DNA from: Flavobacteriaceae bacterium MAR_2009_75
Lineage (GTDB): Bacteria > Bacteroidota > Bacteroidia > Flavobacteriales > Flavobacteriaceae
Reading direction: 5' to 3'
DNA: 64,000 bases
NCBI GenBank assembly: GCA_002813285.1
Contig: PHTZ01000001.1
Span: 3,595,501 to 3,659,500 of the forward strand
Shown here: positions 44,665-55,463 of the stretch, piece after piece
How the letters are laid out: every line of letters starts with the position of its first letter
Numbering within the stretch: position 1 is the first letter of the stretch
Position numbers and translations under genes: made by a program
The notes under the pieces: model-generated
Told to the model about the DNA's origin: nothing
The model's input: the letters and a program-made list of their open reading frames with translations, nothing else
Database searches by the model: none

Positions 44665-47600
44665 ATGGCTAGAATAAAAGATAATAATCCAGTAAAAAGG
44701 TTTGACAAGATTTCCATTGGATTGGCTTCGCCAGAATCAATTTTGGCAGAGTCTCGCGGTGAGGTCTTAAAGCCTGAAACCATTAACTACCGAACTCATA
44801 AGCCGGAACGGGATGGGCTTTTTTGTGAGCGTATATTCGGGCCTGTTAAGGATTATGAATGTGCTTGTGGTAAGTACAAGCGTATTCGCTACCGCGGTAT
44901 CGTATGTGACCGTTGTGGTGTTGAAGTGACGGAGAAAAAAGTACGTAGAGATAGAGTAGGGCATATTAATTTGGTAGTGCCTGTAGCTCACATCTGGTAT
45001 TTTCGTTCGTTGCCGAACAAAATCGGATACCTTTTAGGGCTTCCTTCCAAGAAATTGGATATGATCATCTATTATGAAAGATATGTGGTCATTCAACCTG
45101 GTATTGCAAAAGGTCCTGAAGGGGAAGAAATCAACAAGATGGATTTCTTGACCGAAGAGGAGTATTTGACGATATTGGAATCTATTCCGATCGAGAATCA
45201 GTATTTAGAAGATTCAGACCCAAATAAGTTCATAGCGAAAATGGGTGCTGAATGTCTAATCGATCTTTTGGCTCGAATTGACCTGAAAGAGTTATCATAC
45301 CAGTTACGTCACAAGGCGAACACTGAGACTTCTAAGCAAAGAAAGACAGAGGCTTTAAAGAGACTTCAAGTTGTCGAAGCCTTAAGAGAGTCGCAAGATA
45401 ATAGGGAGAACAATCCGGAATGGATGATTATGAAAGTAATTCCGGTGATTCCACCAGAATTACGCCCGCTAGTTCCTTTAGATGGTGGTCGTTTCGCGAC
45501 TTCAGATTTAAATGATCTTTACAGAAGGGTTATCATTCGTAACAACCGTTTGAAGCGATTGGTAGAGATTAAAGCTCCTGAGGTGATTCTTAGAAATGAG
45601 AAACGTATGCTTCAAGAAGCTGTCGATTCTCTTTTCGATAACACTAGAAAGGCTTCTGCCGTTAAAACTGAATCGAATAGACCATTAAAATCTCTTTCAG
45701 ATTCATTGAAGGGTAAGCAAGGTCGTTTCCGTCAAAACCTACTAGGTAAGCGTGTTGATTATTCTGCGCGTTCGGTAATCGTCGTTGGGCCTGAATTGAA
45801 TCTATACGAGTGTGGTCTTCCAAAAGATATGGCTGCTGAACTTTACAAGCCTTTCGTTATCAGGAAACTGATAGAAAGAGGTATCGTAAAGACAGTAAAG
45901 TCAGCCAAGAAAATTATAGATAAGAAAGAGCCCGTTGTTTGGGATATTCTTGAAAACGTGCTAAAAGGGCATCCGGTTCTGTTGAACCGTGCTCCTACCT
46001 TGCACCGTTTGGGTATTCAAGCATTTCAACCAAAACTTATCGAAGGTAAAGCGATTCGTTTACATCCATTGGCGTGTACTGCATTTAACGCGGATTTCGA
46101 TGGTGACCAAATGGCGGTTCACTTGCCATTAGGGCCTGAGGCTATCTTGGAAGCACAGCTATTAATGCTTGCTTCACAAAACATCTTGAACCCTGCAAAT
46201 GGTTCACCAATTACTGTTCCATCGCAGGATATGGTTCTGGGTCTGTACTATATGACCAAAGAGCGGAAGTCTACACCTGAAGTTCCCGTTAAAGGAGAAG
46301 GGTTAACTTTTTATTCTTCTGAAGAAGTTGAAATAGCTTTCAATGAAGGAAAAGTTGATTTGAACGCAGGTATTAAAGTTCGTGCAAAAGACTTTAACGA
46401 AGAGGGCGACTTGGTCAGCCAAATCATTGCAACCACTGTTGGTAGAGTATTGTTCAATAAAAATGTTCCGGAACAAGCGGGTTACATTAACCAAGTATTG
46501 AACAAGAAGGCGTTAAGAAATATTATTGGTGATATTTTAGCGGTGACCGATGTTCCGACAACTGCCAACTTCTTAGATAGAATTAAGACTATGGGATATG
46601 AATTTGCCTTTAAAGGCGGATTGTCCTTTAGTTTAGGGGATATTATTATTCCTCAAGAGAAGCATGATATGATAGCCGATGCCAATGGTCAGGTCGATGG
46701 TATTATGGCTAACTATAACATGGGTCTTATAACCAATAATGAACGTTATAACCAAGTTATTGATGTGTGGACGTCTACAAACGCCATGCTAACTGAATTG
46801 GCTATGAAGCGTATTCGAGAAGACCAGCAAGGTTTTAACTCGGTATATATGATGCTTGATTCTGGTGCAAGGGGTTCTAAAGAGCAAATTCGTCAGTTGA
46901 CAGGTATGCGTGGTCTGATGGCCAAGCCGAAGAAATCTACTGCCGGAGGTGGAGAAATTATTGAAAACCCGATTCTTTCTAACTTTAAGGAGGGGCTTTC
47001 GATTCTTGAATACTTTATCTCTACGCACGGTGCGCGTAAAGGTCTTGCAGATACCGCTTTGAAAACTGCCGATGCAGGTTACTTAACCCGTCGATTGGTA
47101 GATGTTTCTCAAGATGTTATTATCAACATTGAAGATTGTGGAACGCTAAGAGGTATTGAGGTTGAAGCATTAAAGAAGAATGAAGAAGTTGTAGAATCTT
47201 TAGGAGAGCGTATCTTAGGTAGAGTTTCCTTACATGATGTTTATGATCCACTTACTGAAGAGCTGCTCTTAACTGCGGGTCAGCAGATTATGGAGTCTGA
47301 TATGAAAAAAATCAAGAACTCACCTATCGAAAAAATCGAAGTGCGTTCTGCATTGACTTGTGAAGCTCCTAAGGGTATTTGTTCTAAGTGTTATGGTAGA
47401 AACCTTTCTACGAATAAAATGGTTCAACGTGGTGAAGCTGTTGGTGTTGTAGCGGCTCAGTCTATTGGAGAACCTGGTACACAGCTGACCTTACGTACCT
47501 TCCACGTAGGTGGTATTGCAGGTAACATTTCTGAAGATAATAAGCTAATCGCCAAGTTTAGTGGTAAAGCGGAAATCGAAGACTTGCGTACGGTCAAAGG

Positions 47601-48963
47601 TCAAGATGCAGAAGGTAAAGCAGCTAATATCGTTATTTCTAGAACATCGGAAATTAAGATAATCGATACGAAAACAGGTATTACGCTGAGTACAAATAAC
47701 ATTCCTTACGGTTCTCAATTAATGATAGAGAATGGTGCAAAGGTTTCTAAAGATGATGTAATATGTACTTGGGATCCTTATAATGGAGTTATTGTATCAG
47801 AATTCCCTGGTAAAATTGCTTATGAAAACATTGAGCAAGGTGTTACTTATCAGGTAGAAATTGATGAGCAGACCGGTTTCCAAGAAAAAGTAATTTCAGA
47901 ATCTAGAAACAAAAAGTTGATTCCAACTCTTTTGATTCAAAATGATAAAGGTGAGACCTTACGTTCTTATAACTTACCAGTTGGTTCACATATCATGGTT
48001 GACAACGGTGATAAGATAAAAGAAGGTAAGATTTTGGTTAAGATTCCTCGTAAATCTGCAAAAGCAGGTGATATTACGGGTGGTCTACCAAGGGTAACCG
48101 AGCTTTTCGAAGCACGTAACCCATCTAACCCAGCTGTAGTTTCTGAGATTGACGGTGTTGTTTCTTTCGGAAAAATTAAAAGGGGTAACCGTGAGATTAT
48201 TATTGAGTCTAAGTTGGGCGAAATCAAAAAGTACTTGGTCAAACTATCGAACCAGATATTGGTTCAAGAGAATGACTATGTACGTGCGGGAATGCCGTTA
48301 TCAGACGGTTCTATAACTCCGGAAGATATTTTGGCTATCAAAGGTCCATCAGCGGTACAACAGTATTTGGTGAACGAAGTTCAAGAAGTTTACCGTTTAC
48401 AAGGTGTGAAGATCAATGACAAGCACTTTGAAGTTGTGGTGAGACAGATGATGCGTAAAGTACGTATTCAGGATCCAGGTGATACTATTTTCTTAGAGAA
48501 CCAATTAGTTCACAAAGATGATTTTATTAGAGAGAATGATGAAATCTATGGTAAGAAAGTAGTTGTTGATAAAGGAGAGTCAGAAAATCTTAAAGAAGGA
48601 CAAATCATTACTGCTCGTGAGCTACGTGACGAAAATTCTATTTTGAGAAGATCTGATAAAACTTTGGTCGAAGCTAAAGATGCTGTCGCGGCTACTGCGA
48701 CACCAATACTTCAGGGTATTACACGCGCGTCTTTACAGACCAAGTCGTTTATCTCGGCTGCATCTTTCCAAGAGACAACTAAAGTATTGAACGAAGCTGC
48801 TGTAAGTGGTAAGATAGATACCTTAGAAGGATTGAAAGAAAATGTAATTGTAGGACATAAGATTCCTGCCGGTACCGGTATGCGTGACTATGAAAATATC
48901 ATCGTAGGTTCTAAAGAGGAATATGATGAAATCATGGCCCGTAAGGAAGCTTTGAAATTCTAG
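44665..48963 (+). CDS. rpoC: DNA-directed RNA polymerase subunit beta'
   Basis: A 1432-residue beta' subunit. The N-terminal zinc ribbon shows [20 protein letters not shown]. The catalytic magnesium triad is in [12 protein letters not shown] at about residue 477. The bridge helix and trigger loop regions are within 700-950, and the second zinc site includes [13 protein letters not shown]. It ends the transcription cluster; a long-loop terminator follows. Confidence 0.98.
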   Translation: MARIKDNNPVKRFDKISIGLASPESILAESRGEVLKPETINYRTHKPERDGLFCERIFGPVKDYECACGKYKRIRYRGIVCDRCGVEVTEKKVRRDRVGHINLVVPVAHIWYFRSLPNKIGYLLGLPSKKLDMIIYYERYVVIQPGIAKGPEGEEINKMDFLTEEEYLTILESIPIENQYLEDSDPNKFIAKMGAECLIDLLARIDLKELSYQLRHKANTETSKQRKTEALKRLQVVEALRESQDNRENNPEWMIMKVIPVIPPELRPLVPLDGGRFATSDLNDLYRRVIIRNNRLKRLVEIKAPEVILRNEKRMLQEAVDSLFDNTRKASAVKTESNRPLKSLSDSLKGKQGRFRQNLLGKRVDYSARSVIVVGPELNLYECGLPKDMAAELYKPFVIRKLIERGIVKTVKSAKKIIDKKEPVVWDILENVLKGHPVLLNRAPTLHRLGIQAFQPKLIEGKAIRLHPLACTAFNADFDGDQMAVHLPLGPEAILEAQLLMLASQNILNPANGSPITVPSQDMVLGLYYMTKERKSTPEVPVKGEGLTFYSSEEVEIAFNEGKVDLNAGIKVRAKDFNEEGDLVSQIIATTVGRVLFNKNVPEQAGYINQVLNKKALRNIIGDILAVTDVPTTANFLDRIKTMGYEFAFKGGLSFSLGDIIIPQEKHDMIADANGQVDGIMANYNMGLITNNERYNQVIDVWTSTNAMLTELAMKRIREDQQGFNSVYMMLDSGARGSKEQIRQLTGMRGLMAKPKKSTAGGGEIIENPILSNFKEGLSILEYFISTHGARKGLADTALKTADAGYLTRRLVDVSQDVIINIEDCGTLRGIEVEALKKNEEVVESLGERILGRVSLHDVYDPLTEELLLTAGQQIMESDMKKIKNSPIEKIEVRSALTCEAPKGICSKCYGRNLSTNKMVQRGEAVGVVAAQSIGEPGTQLTLRTFHVGGIAGNISEDNKLIAKFSGKAEIEDLRTVKGQDAEGKAANIVISRTSEIKIIDTKTGITLSTNNIPYGSQLMIENGAKVSKDDVICTWDPYNGVIVSEFPGKIAYENIEQGVTYQVEIDEQTGFQEKVISESRNKKLIPTLLIQNDKGETLRSYNLPVGSHIMVDNGDKIKEGKILVKIPRKSAKAGDITGGLPRVTELFEARNPSNPAVVSEIDGVVSFGKIKRGNREIIIESKLGEIKKYLVKLSNQILVQENDYVRAGMPLSDGSITPEDILAIKGPSAVQQYLVNEVQEVYRLQGVKINDKHFEVVVRQMMRKVRIQDPGDTIFLENQLVHKDDFIRENDEIYGKKVVVDKGESENLKEGQIITARELRDENSILRRSDKTLVEAKDAVAATATPILQGITRASLQTKSFISAASFQETTKVLNEAAVSGKIDTLEGLKENVIVGHKIPAGTGMRDYENIIVGSKEEYDEIMARKEALKF

Positions 48964-48975
48964 TAATTAATCAAC

Positions 48976-49041
48976 AAGAACCAAGAAACTGGTTGAATTA
49001 GGGCATTTTGTCTTGTTCATCAGCTACTTGGTTCTTTTTTT
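48976..49041 (+). terminator. long-loop terminator after rpoC
   Basis: AAGAACCAAG (48976-48985) and CTTGGTTCTT (49027-49036) form a 10-bp stem followed by TTTTT; the intervening 41 nt can fold further (ACCA/TGGT). It overlaps the leader of the DUF3467 gene, so part of the transcript may read on. Confidence 0.6.
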
Positions 49042-49053
49042 GTCATATATCTT

Positions 49054-49362
49054 ATGAGCGATAAAGAAAAACAGAAACAAATCAATATAGAATTAGATGA
49101 GAAGACAGCTGAAGGAATTTATTCTAACCTAGCTATTATCAATCACTCTGTATCCGAATTTGTAGTAGATTTTATCAGTATCATGCCGGGCGCTCCAAAA
49201 GCTAAAGTGAAGAGTCGCATTGTTCTTACGCCTCAGCATGCCAAGAAGTTTTTAAAGGCATTGAACGATAATGTTCAACGATTTGAGAAAGCCCATGGTA
49301 AGATTAAAGATTATGAGCAACCACCAATTCCTATTAATTTCGGACCAACGGGGGAAGCTTAA
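49054..49362 (+). CDS. DUF3467 family protein
   Basis: A 102-residue acidic-to-neutral protein matching DUF3467, common in Bacteroidota and often encoded after rpoC. It has EGIYSNLAIINHSVSEFVVDF, MPGAPKAKVKSRIVLTPQHA and a C-terminal PPIPINFGPTGEA tail. No catalytic motif is visible and the function is unknown; the position suggests a link to transcription, which is untested. Confidence 0.88.
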   Translation: MSDKEKQKQINIELDEKTAEGIYSNLAIINHSVSEFVVDFISIMPGAPKAKVKSRIVLTPQHAKKFLKALNDNVQRFEKAHGKIKDYEQPPIPINFGPTGEA

Positions 49363-49365
49363 ATA

Positions 49366-49399
49366 AAAGCCCGCTATTATGTCAATAGCGGGCTTTTTT
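49366..49399. terminator. bidirectional terminator between DUF3467 gene and prfC
   Basis: AAAGCCCGCTATT and AATAGCGGGCTTT form a 13-bp stem with an ATGTC loop and T-rich tails in both directions. Confidence 0.92.
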
Positions 49400-49424
49400 A
49401 TTTTTTGAGTGTGCCCAATTCAGA

Positions 49425-51014
49425 TTAATCGAACTCCGACACGAAATGAAATTTTATGGTAGGGTACTTTTGTTGGGTCATTTGTAATGAAAATTGGGAA
49501 TCGGCTAAAAACACCAATTGACCTTTTTTATCCTTGGCAAGAAACTTTTGTTTTACTCTTTGAAATTCTTTGAACTCATCATTTTTCGAATCATTGGGTT
49601 CTACCCAACAAGCTTTATGCACAGGAAAGTTTTCATAGCTGCATTTTGCTCCATATTCGTGTTCTAGCCGGTATTGAATAACTTCGAACTGTAGGGCGCC
49701 GACTGTTCCGATAACTTTTCTTCCGTTTAGTTCCAATGTAAATAATTGGGCCACACCCTCATCCATTAATTGATCTATACCCTTGTAGAGTTGTTTTGAT
49801 TTCATCGGGTCGGCATTATTAATATATCTAAAATGTTCCGGTGAAAAACTAGGTATGCCCTTGTAATGAAGTTCTTCCCCTTGGGTCAAGGTGTCTCCGA
49901 TTTTAAAATTACCGGTATCATGAAGACCAACGATATCCCCAGGATAAGATATATCTACGATTTCCTTCTTTTCAGCAAAAAAGGCATTGGGGCTTGAAAA
50001 TTTCAGGTTTTTGTTTTGCCGAACGTGAAGGTAAGGTTTGTTGCGCTCAAAGGTCCCCGAAACGATTTTTATAAATGCCAGCCTGTCACGGTGTTTTGGG
50101 TCCATGTTAGCGTGTATTTTAAAAACGAAGCCTGTCATTTCCTTCTCGTTAGCCTCAACTACACGCTCTTCGGCCTTCTTAGCGCGTGGTGATGGCGCAA
50201 TCTCAATAAAACAGTCTAGTAGTTCGCGAACACCAAAATTGTTTAATGCAGAGCCGAAAAAAACGGGTTGCTGTGTACCGTTTAGGTAACTCTCTTTATC
50301 GAAGTCTGGGTATACTCCGCGAACTAATTCAATATTATCACGTAACTCTTCCGCTGCACTGTTTCCGATAATTTTTTCTAGTTCAGGGCTATCAACGTCA
50401 TCAAAAGCGATTGTTTCTTCAATATTCTTTTTACTATCGCCACTGAAAAGGTTAATATTTTTTTCATAAATATTATAGATGCCCTTAAAGTCGTAACCCA
50501 TGCCAATTGGGAAACTAAGTGGGGTTACCGACAGGCCTAATTTCTGTTCTAAATCATCTAAGAGATCAAAAGCGTCTTTACCCTCTCTATCTAGTTTGTT
50601 GATAAAAACGATCATAGGAATATTACGCATGCGACAGACTTCCACTAATTTTTCTGTCTGCTCTTCGACTCCTTTTGCAACATCAACAACAACTATTACA
50701 CTATCGACCGCAGTTAGTGTTCTAAAAGTGTCTTCGGCGAAATCTTTATGGCCAGGGGTATCTAGAATGTTGATTTTCTTGTCTTTATAGATAAAAGCCA
50801 AAACAGATGTGGCAACCGAAATACCACGTTGTCTCTCGATTTCCATGAAATCGCTTGTTGCCGATTTCTTAATTTTATTGTTCTTTACAGCACCGGCTTC
50901 TTGAATGGCTCCACCGAACAAAAGCAATTTTTCGGTAAGGGTTGTTTTACCTGCATCAGGGTGAGAGATTATGCCGAAAGTTCTTCTTCTTTGAATTTGG
51001 TCTTTAAAGCTCAT
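49425..51014 (-). CDS. prfC: peptide chain release factor 3
   Basis: GTPase that recycles RF1 and RF2 after peptide release. The 529-residue protein has the P-loop SHPDAGKTTLTEKLL, switch motif ERQRGISVATS, DTPGHKDF, and NKLDREG. Domain 2 and 3 segments such as GALQFEVIQYRLEHEYGA separate it from EF-G. It is transcribed alone toward the bidirectional terminator. Confidence 0.96.
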   Translation of the reverse strand: MSFKDQIQRRRTFGIISHPDAGKTTLTEKLLLFGGAIQEAGAVKNNKIKKSATSDFMEIERQRGISVATSVLAFIYKDKKINILDTPGHKDFAEDTFRTLTAVDSVIVVVDVAKGVEEQTEKLVEVCRMRNIPMIVFINKLDREGKDAFDLLDDLEQKLGLSVTPLSFPIGMGYDFKGIYNIYEKNINLFSGDSKKNIEETIAFDDVDSPELEKIIGNSAAEELRDNIELVRGVYPDFDKESYLNGTQQPVFFGSALNNFGVRELLDCFIEIAPSPRAKKAEERVVEANEKEMTGFVFKIHANMDPKHRDRLAFIKIVSGTFERNKPYLHVRQNKNLKFSSPNAFFAEKKEIVDISYPGDIVGLHDTGNFKIGDTLTQGEELHYKGIPSFSPEHFRYINNADPMKSKQLYKGIDQLMDEGVAQLFTLELNGRKVIGTVGALQFEVIQYRLEHEYGAKCSYENFPVHKACWVEPNDSKNDEFKEFQRVKQKFLAKDKKGQLVFLADSQFSLQMTQQKYPTIKFHFVSEFD

Positions 51015-51405
51015 GTGGAAAATTTGCGCAAAAATACGTCTAAAAATACAATTGCAGCGTAATTACCTTACTGCTTTAACGAGTCTGTAAATTATCGTTT
51101 TGAGCTTTATTTATATTTCATTTTTTATTTTTTAGCTCATTTGTTCTGATGCTTTATAGAAAGGTGGTGGAGTTTTGTTTGTCGATAAAAATGCAAGTTC
51201 GTAGAGTGCGTGAAATACCTTACAATACCCTTTAACGAGTAATTGTGTGTTTAAAAGATTATCTACCTTATATCGTCTGAAAACAATTTGATGATCTAAA
51301 TTTTAACTATATCTTGCATCAAGATTTATTAGAGGCTCCCACTTCTTATCCTACTCGCAAATTCCTACATGCCATGGTGCTTAGTTGAATTGAAACTAAT
51401 CATTT
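51015..51405. other. 391-bp divergent gap between prfC and the surface-protein locus
   Basis: Must hold promoters for prfC and for the surface-protein gene. TTTG followed 17 bp later by TATATCTTG near 51289-51318 is a weak match only. A 28-codon frame at 51149-51235 is not convincing. No RNA gene or repeat was recognised. Confidence 0.4.
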
Positions 51406-54400
51406 ATGGAAAAAATTACTTCTTTCGCGCTTACAAGAAAAGTAAAGCAGACTTATATTCTTGTCTTTGCGTTTTTTATTTCTGGGCTGACTCAATCATT
51501 TGGAACAGATGTTTATAGTTCGTCAAAACATATGAAGCCAGAGACGGTCTCTGCTAATATGGTGAGCACCTATGACGGATGCCCGGTTCGTGAAATGCGC
51601 GAACTTCGAACATCTGATTTTGGTTTCGCAGATGGCGTTACTGATGGCAGTTTGAACGCATCTAATGTTGATATCAGTTCAAAATGGGGTTTGCCCGCCG
51701 GAAGTGTACTTGTCACCGTTGAAGGGGCGAGTTCAAAAGCTTCTCTTCAATTGTTCGAGGTAAATAAAGATTTACCGGCAACTTTTCGCTTTTCCGGTTC
51801 TGTTCCTGTGTTGATCGTGGCAGAACATTCTGCCAGGGTAGACGCTAATCAACGTGATGGTATTATAGCCCTTGATGGTGTTGAGTATCTGCAAACGGCA
51901 AATCTGCCAGCGGGCATTATTTCTGGGCAAGATGTAGATGATTATTATGTTGAAAATACTACCGCTAGCCCGATTTATGGACCGGATAGATTTTCTTGGG
52001 AATCACAGACACCCGTTAACGATATTATGTTCTATACCACCTCAAGTTTTCCGGTAAACGGTATTAGAGTTTGGGTGGTGCCGATTGTCTGTGTAGATAC
52101 TGATGGCGATGGTGTGAACGACAATGTCGATTTAGATGATGATAACGATGGCATTTTAGATAGTGTTGAAGACCCCAATTTAGATGGTGACAATGATCCA
52201 CTGACCGACCCATATGATTCTGATGGAGATGGATACCCGAATCATTTGGATATTGACTCTGATAATGATGGAATACCTGATAATGTAGAAGCTCAGACTA
52301 CGAGCGGTTATATTGCACCTAACGACGATACTGCTAGTGAGTATGCAGCAAATGATGGTGTTAATTCTGCTTACCCCACTGGGTTGACTCCAGTTAATAC
52401 TGACGGTTTAGATAATGAAGATTATTTAGATGATGATAGTGATAATGATGGTGTACCCGATAATAACGAAGGCAACGATTTCAATTTTGACGGTGTTCCT
52501 AATCAAGTTGCTACAGGTCTTGATTCTGATCAAGACGGTCTCGACGACGGGTTTGAAGGAAACGATGTTAACGATGGGTTTGATGTTAATGACGAAATTG
52601 ACGACCCAGCTAATGATTTGCCGGATACTGACGGCACTGAAGATGTAAATTATAGAGATTTTGATGATGATGGTGATGGAATAGATACTCCTGATGAAGA
52701 CGCGGACAATGATGGTGATCCAACAAACGACGATGAAGATGAAGATGGTACACCTGATTATTTAGATCCTAAAGAAAATCCCGAAAAAGATACCGATGGT
52801 GATGGTGTGCCCGATGTTACTGATTTGGACGATGACAATGATGGAATTTTAGATACAGAGGAGGACCCCAATCTTGATGGGGATAATGACCCACTAACGA
52901 ATCCGCTTGATACTGATGGCGATGGGTATCCGAATCACTTGGATATCGACTCTGATAATGATGGAATTCCGGATAATATTGAAGCTCAAACTACTGATGG
53001 TTATATTGCACCTAACGAAGATGATGAGGCGACCTACATTGAAAATGATGGTCTAAACTCGGCATATCCTGATGGAATAACTCCTGTCAACACAGACGGT
53101 GAAGATACCGAAGACTATATAGACCTAGATAGCGATAATGATTTAGTGCCCGATAACAACGAGGGTAACGATTTTGATTATGACGGTCTTCCAGACCAAA
53201 CTTATATGGGGTTAGACTCTGATGGCGATGGTCTTGATGATGGGTATGAAGGCGCTGATGTAAACGATGGTTTTGATGTGAATGATGAAATCAATGACCC
53301 TGCTAACGATTTACCGGATACCGATGGCACAGAAGATGTGAATTACCGAGATTTTGATGATGATGGTGATGGAATAGATACGCCTGATGAAGATGGCGAT
53401 CAAGATGGTGACCCTACTAATGACGATAGCGATGAAGATGGCACCCCCGATTATCTAGACCCAGATAGCAGCCCTACACCTGAGACCGATACCGATGGCG
53501 ATGGCGTTCCAGACTCTGTTGATCTTGATGATGATAATGATGGTATTTTAGATACAGTGGAAGATCCAAATTGGGATGGTGATAATGACCCCAATACTAA
53601 CCCATGGGATACAGATGGCGATGGGTACCCAAATCACTTGGATATCGATTCAGATAATGACGGAATACCTGATAATGTAGAAGCTCAGACAACCGACGGT
53701 TATATTGCACCAAATGAAGATGATGCTGAGACCTATGCTGGTAATGATGGTTTGAACTCGGCTTACCCTAATGGACTTACTCCTGTAAACACCGATGGAG
53801 CTGATGATGAAGACTATAGAGATTTAGATAGTGATAATGATTTAGTACCTGATAACAACGAGGGTAATGATTTCGATTATGATGGTATACCAGACCAAAC
53901 ATACACCGGTATAGACTCTGATGGTGACGGTCTCGACGATGGCTATGAAGGTGCTGATGTAAACGATGGTTTTGATGTCAATGACGAAATTGATGATCCT
54001 GCCAATGATTTGCCTGATACCGATGGTACAGAGGATGTAAACTACCGTGACTTTGACGACGATGGTGATGGTGTAGATACACCTAACGAAGATTTGAACA
54101 ATGATGGTGATCCTACGAATGATGATGGTGACGCTGATGGTGTACCATCTTATTTAGATCCTTCTGAAACTACCGAAATTGTGGTAATGCAAATGGTAAC
54201 ACCTAATGGCGATGGTAAGAATGAATTTTTGTGGATCGAAAATGTAGATAAGGCTTTAGATAACTCTTTGAGAATTTTCAATAGATGGGGTGTTGAAGTT
54301 TATCATGGCGAAGATTACAATAACCAAAATAATGTGTTCGACGGACGTTCTAAGGGTAGGACTACCGTAAGTGTCGGGGATTATTTACCGGCAGGAGTAT

Positions 54401-54477
54401 ATTTTTATATCTTTGACTATAATACGGTAGATAGCAGAAGCATTACAGATAGAGGGTACATCTACATTAGTAAATAA
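51406..54477 (+). CDS. secreted calcium-binding repeat protein with type B T9SS (CHU_C) domain
   Basis: A 1023-residue surface protein. A signal sequence (about 1-33, ending LTQSFG) is followed by an approximately 190-residue N-terminal domain and three tandem units of about 231-233 residues (nucleotides 52096-52788, 52789-53487, 53488-about 54171). The units are packed with DxDxDG and [10 protein letters not shown] motifs, as in thrombospondin type 3 calcium-binding repeats, and are extremely acidic. The last 100 residues (about 924-1023) form a gliding motility-associated C-terminal domain: [40 protein letters not shown]. That is the type B sorting signal used by T9SS. It is followed directly by SprF-like and OmpA-like genes. 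An adhesin or gliding-related role is likely. Confidence 0.9.
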   Translation: MEKITSFALTRKVKQTYILVFAFFISGLTQSFGTDVYSSSKHMKPETVSANMVSTYDGCPVREMRELRTSDFGFADGVTDGSLNASNVDISSKWGLPAGSVLVTVEGASSKASLQLFEVNKDLPATFRFSGSVPVLIVAEHSARVDANQRDGIIALDGVEYLQTANLPAGIISGQDVDDYYVENTTASPIYGPDRFSWESQTPVNDIMFYTTSSFPVNGIRVWVVPIVCVDTDGDGVNDNVDLDDDNDGILDSVEDPNLDGDNDPLTDPYDSDGDGYPNHLDIDSDNDGIPDNVEAQTTSGYIAPNDDTASEYAANDGVNSAYPTGLTPVNTDGLDNEDYLDDDSDNDGVPDNNEGNDFNFDGVPNQVATGLDSDQDGLDDGFEGNDVNDGFDVNDEIDDPANDLPDTDGTEDVNYRDFDDDGDGIDTPDEDADNDGDPTNDDEDEDGTPDYLDPKENPEKDTDGDGVPDVTDLDDDNDGILDTEEDPNLDGDNDPLTNPLDTDGDGYPNHLDIDSDNDGIPDNIEAQTTDGYIAPNEDDEATYIENDGLNSAYPDGITPVNTDGEDTEDYIDLDSDNDLVPDNNEGNDFDYDGLPDQTYMGLDSDGDGLDDGYEGADVNDGFDVNDEINDPANDLPDTDGTEDVNYRDFDDDGDGIDTPDEDGDQDGDPTNDDSDEDGTPDYLDPDSSPTPETDTDGDGVPDSVDLDDDNDGILDTVEDPNWDGDNDPNTNPWDTDGDGYPNHLDIDSDNDGIPDNVEAQTTDGYIAPNEDDAETYAGNDGLNSAYPNGLTPVNTDGADDEDYRDLDSDNDLVPDNNEGNDFDYDGIPDQTYTGIDSDGDGLDDGYEGADVNDGFDVNDEIDDPANDLPDTDGTEDVNYRDFDDDGDGVDTPNEDLNNDGDPTNDDGDADGVPSYLDPSETTEIVVMQMVTPNGDGKNEFLWIENVDKALDNSLRIFNRWGVEVYHGEDYNNQNNVFDGRSKGRTTVSVGDYLPAGVYFYIFDYNTVDSRSITDRGYIYISK
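52096..54171 (+). repeat. three tandem ~696-bp coding repeats
   Basis: Units begin at 52096, 52789 and 53488 with GAT-AC-GAT-GG-GAT type DTDGDGV codons; spacing is 693 and 699 bp. Each includes the DPNxDGDNDP, [34 protein letters not shown] and YLDP landmarks in the same order. Nucleotide divergence between units is clearly visible. Confidence 0.85.
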
Positions 54478-54492
54478 TCATCAGAAAACCTT

Positions 54493-55452
54493 ATGGCAAT
54501 AAACAAGAGCCTTTTTGCATCGTTATTCTTATTTATAGTTTTTTGGAATGATGCTTGGGCACAACAAGATGCCCAGTATACTCAATACATGTACAATACC
54601 ATGAGTGTAAACCCTGCTTATGCAGGTTCTCGGGGTCAGTTAAGTGTAGCTGCTTTATACCGCTCACAATGGGTAGGTCTAGACGGAGCTCCTGAAACTT
54701 GGACGGTTAATTTGCATTCGCCAATTAGAAATAGTAAGGTGGGTTATGGTATTTCAATCGTTAACGATAAGATTGGTGAAGGTACTATTCAAGAGACTTA
54801 TATTGATGCCTTGGTTTCTTATACCATAGATGTATCCTTAAAGGGCAAGATGTCTTTTGGTCTAAAATTAGGGGGTAATTTACTTAATTTAGATTTTGAG
54901 CAGTTAAGGCAGAGACCAGGTTTCGAAGAATCTACGAATACTGACAATATCGAGAATAAGTTTTCTCCAAATGTAGGATTAGGGTTGTATTATCACACCG
55001 ATAAGTTCTATGCAGGCCTATCGGCTCCTAATCTTTTAGAGACCGAACATTTTGATGGGTCTACGAGCGATGCCAATGATATCGATTTTCTTTCTCAGGA
55101 TCGTATCAACTTTTATTTAATCACTGGGTACGTATTTGACCTGAACGATAACCTTAAATTCAAACCGGCATTACTCAGCAAGGTAGTTGGTGGGGCACCT
55201 TTACAAGTAGATATCTCGACCACTTTTCTATTTGCTGAGAAATTTTCTCTAGGCGCAGCCTATCGATGGGATGCTGCCGTAAGTGGTCTCGCGGGTTTTC
55301 AAATAACCGACCAGATTATGTTAGGGTTGGCGTATGACTCGGAAACCACCTCATTGGGAGACACCCAATTTAATAGTGGGTCGTTTGAAGTTTTCCTCCG
55401 ATGGGAATTGGTCAAGTCTTTTGAAAAATTAGTTTCTCCCCGATTCTTCTAA
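54493..55452 (+). CDS. PorP/SprF family type IX secretion outer-membrane protein
   Basis: A 319-residue outer-membrane beta-barrel of the PorP/SprF family. The signal peptide ends NDAWAQ, followed by QDAQYTQYMYNTMSVNPAYAGSR in which VNPAYAGS is the family hallmark, then QWVGLDGAPETW and many beta strands. In Flavobacterium, SprF is needed for surface delivery of the adhesin SprB, whose type B signal resembles that of the gene upstream. The pairing here (16 bp after the adhesin) suggests a dedicated SprF for that cargo. Confidence 0.92.
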   Translation: MAINKSLFASLFLFIVFWNDAWAQQDAQYTQYMYNTMSVNPAYAGSRGQLSVAALYRSQWVGLDGAPETWTVNLHSPIRNSKVGYGISIVNDKIGEGTIQETYIDALVSYTIDVSLKGKMSFGLKLGGNLLNLDFEQLRQRPGFEESTNTDNIENKFSPNVGLGLYYHTDKFYAGLSAPNLLETEHFDGSTSDANDIDFLSQDRINFYLITGYVFDLNDNLKFKPALLSKVVGGAPLQVDISTTFLFAEKFSLGAAYRWDAAVSGLAGFQITDQIMLGLAYDSETTSLGDTQFNSGSFEVFLRWELVKSFEKLVSPRFF

Positions 55453-55463
55453 ACCGTTGTGCT

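Noticed and set aside
51149-51235. 28-codon ORF (MLYRKVVEFCLSIK...) between prfC and the surface locus
   Set aside because: Too short, no leader features beyond a GGTGG run, no conserved appearance.
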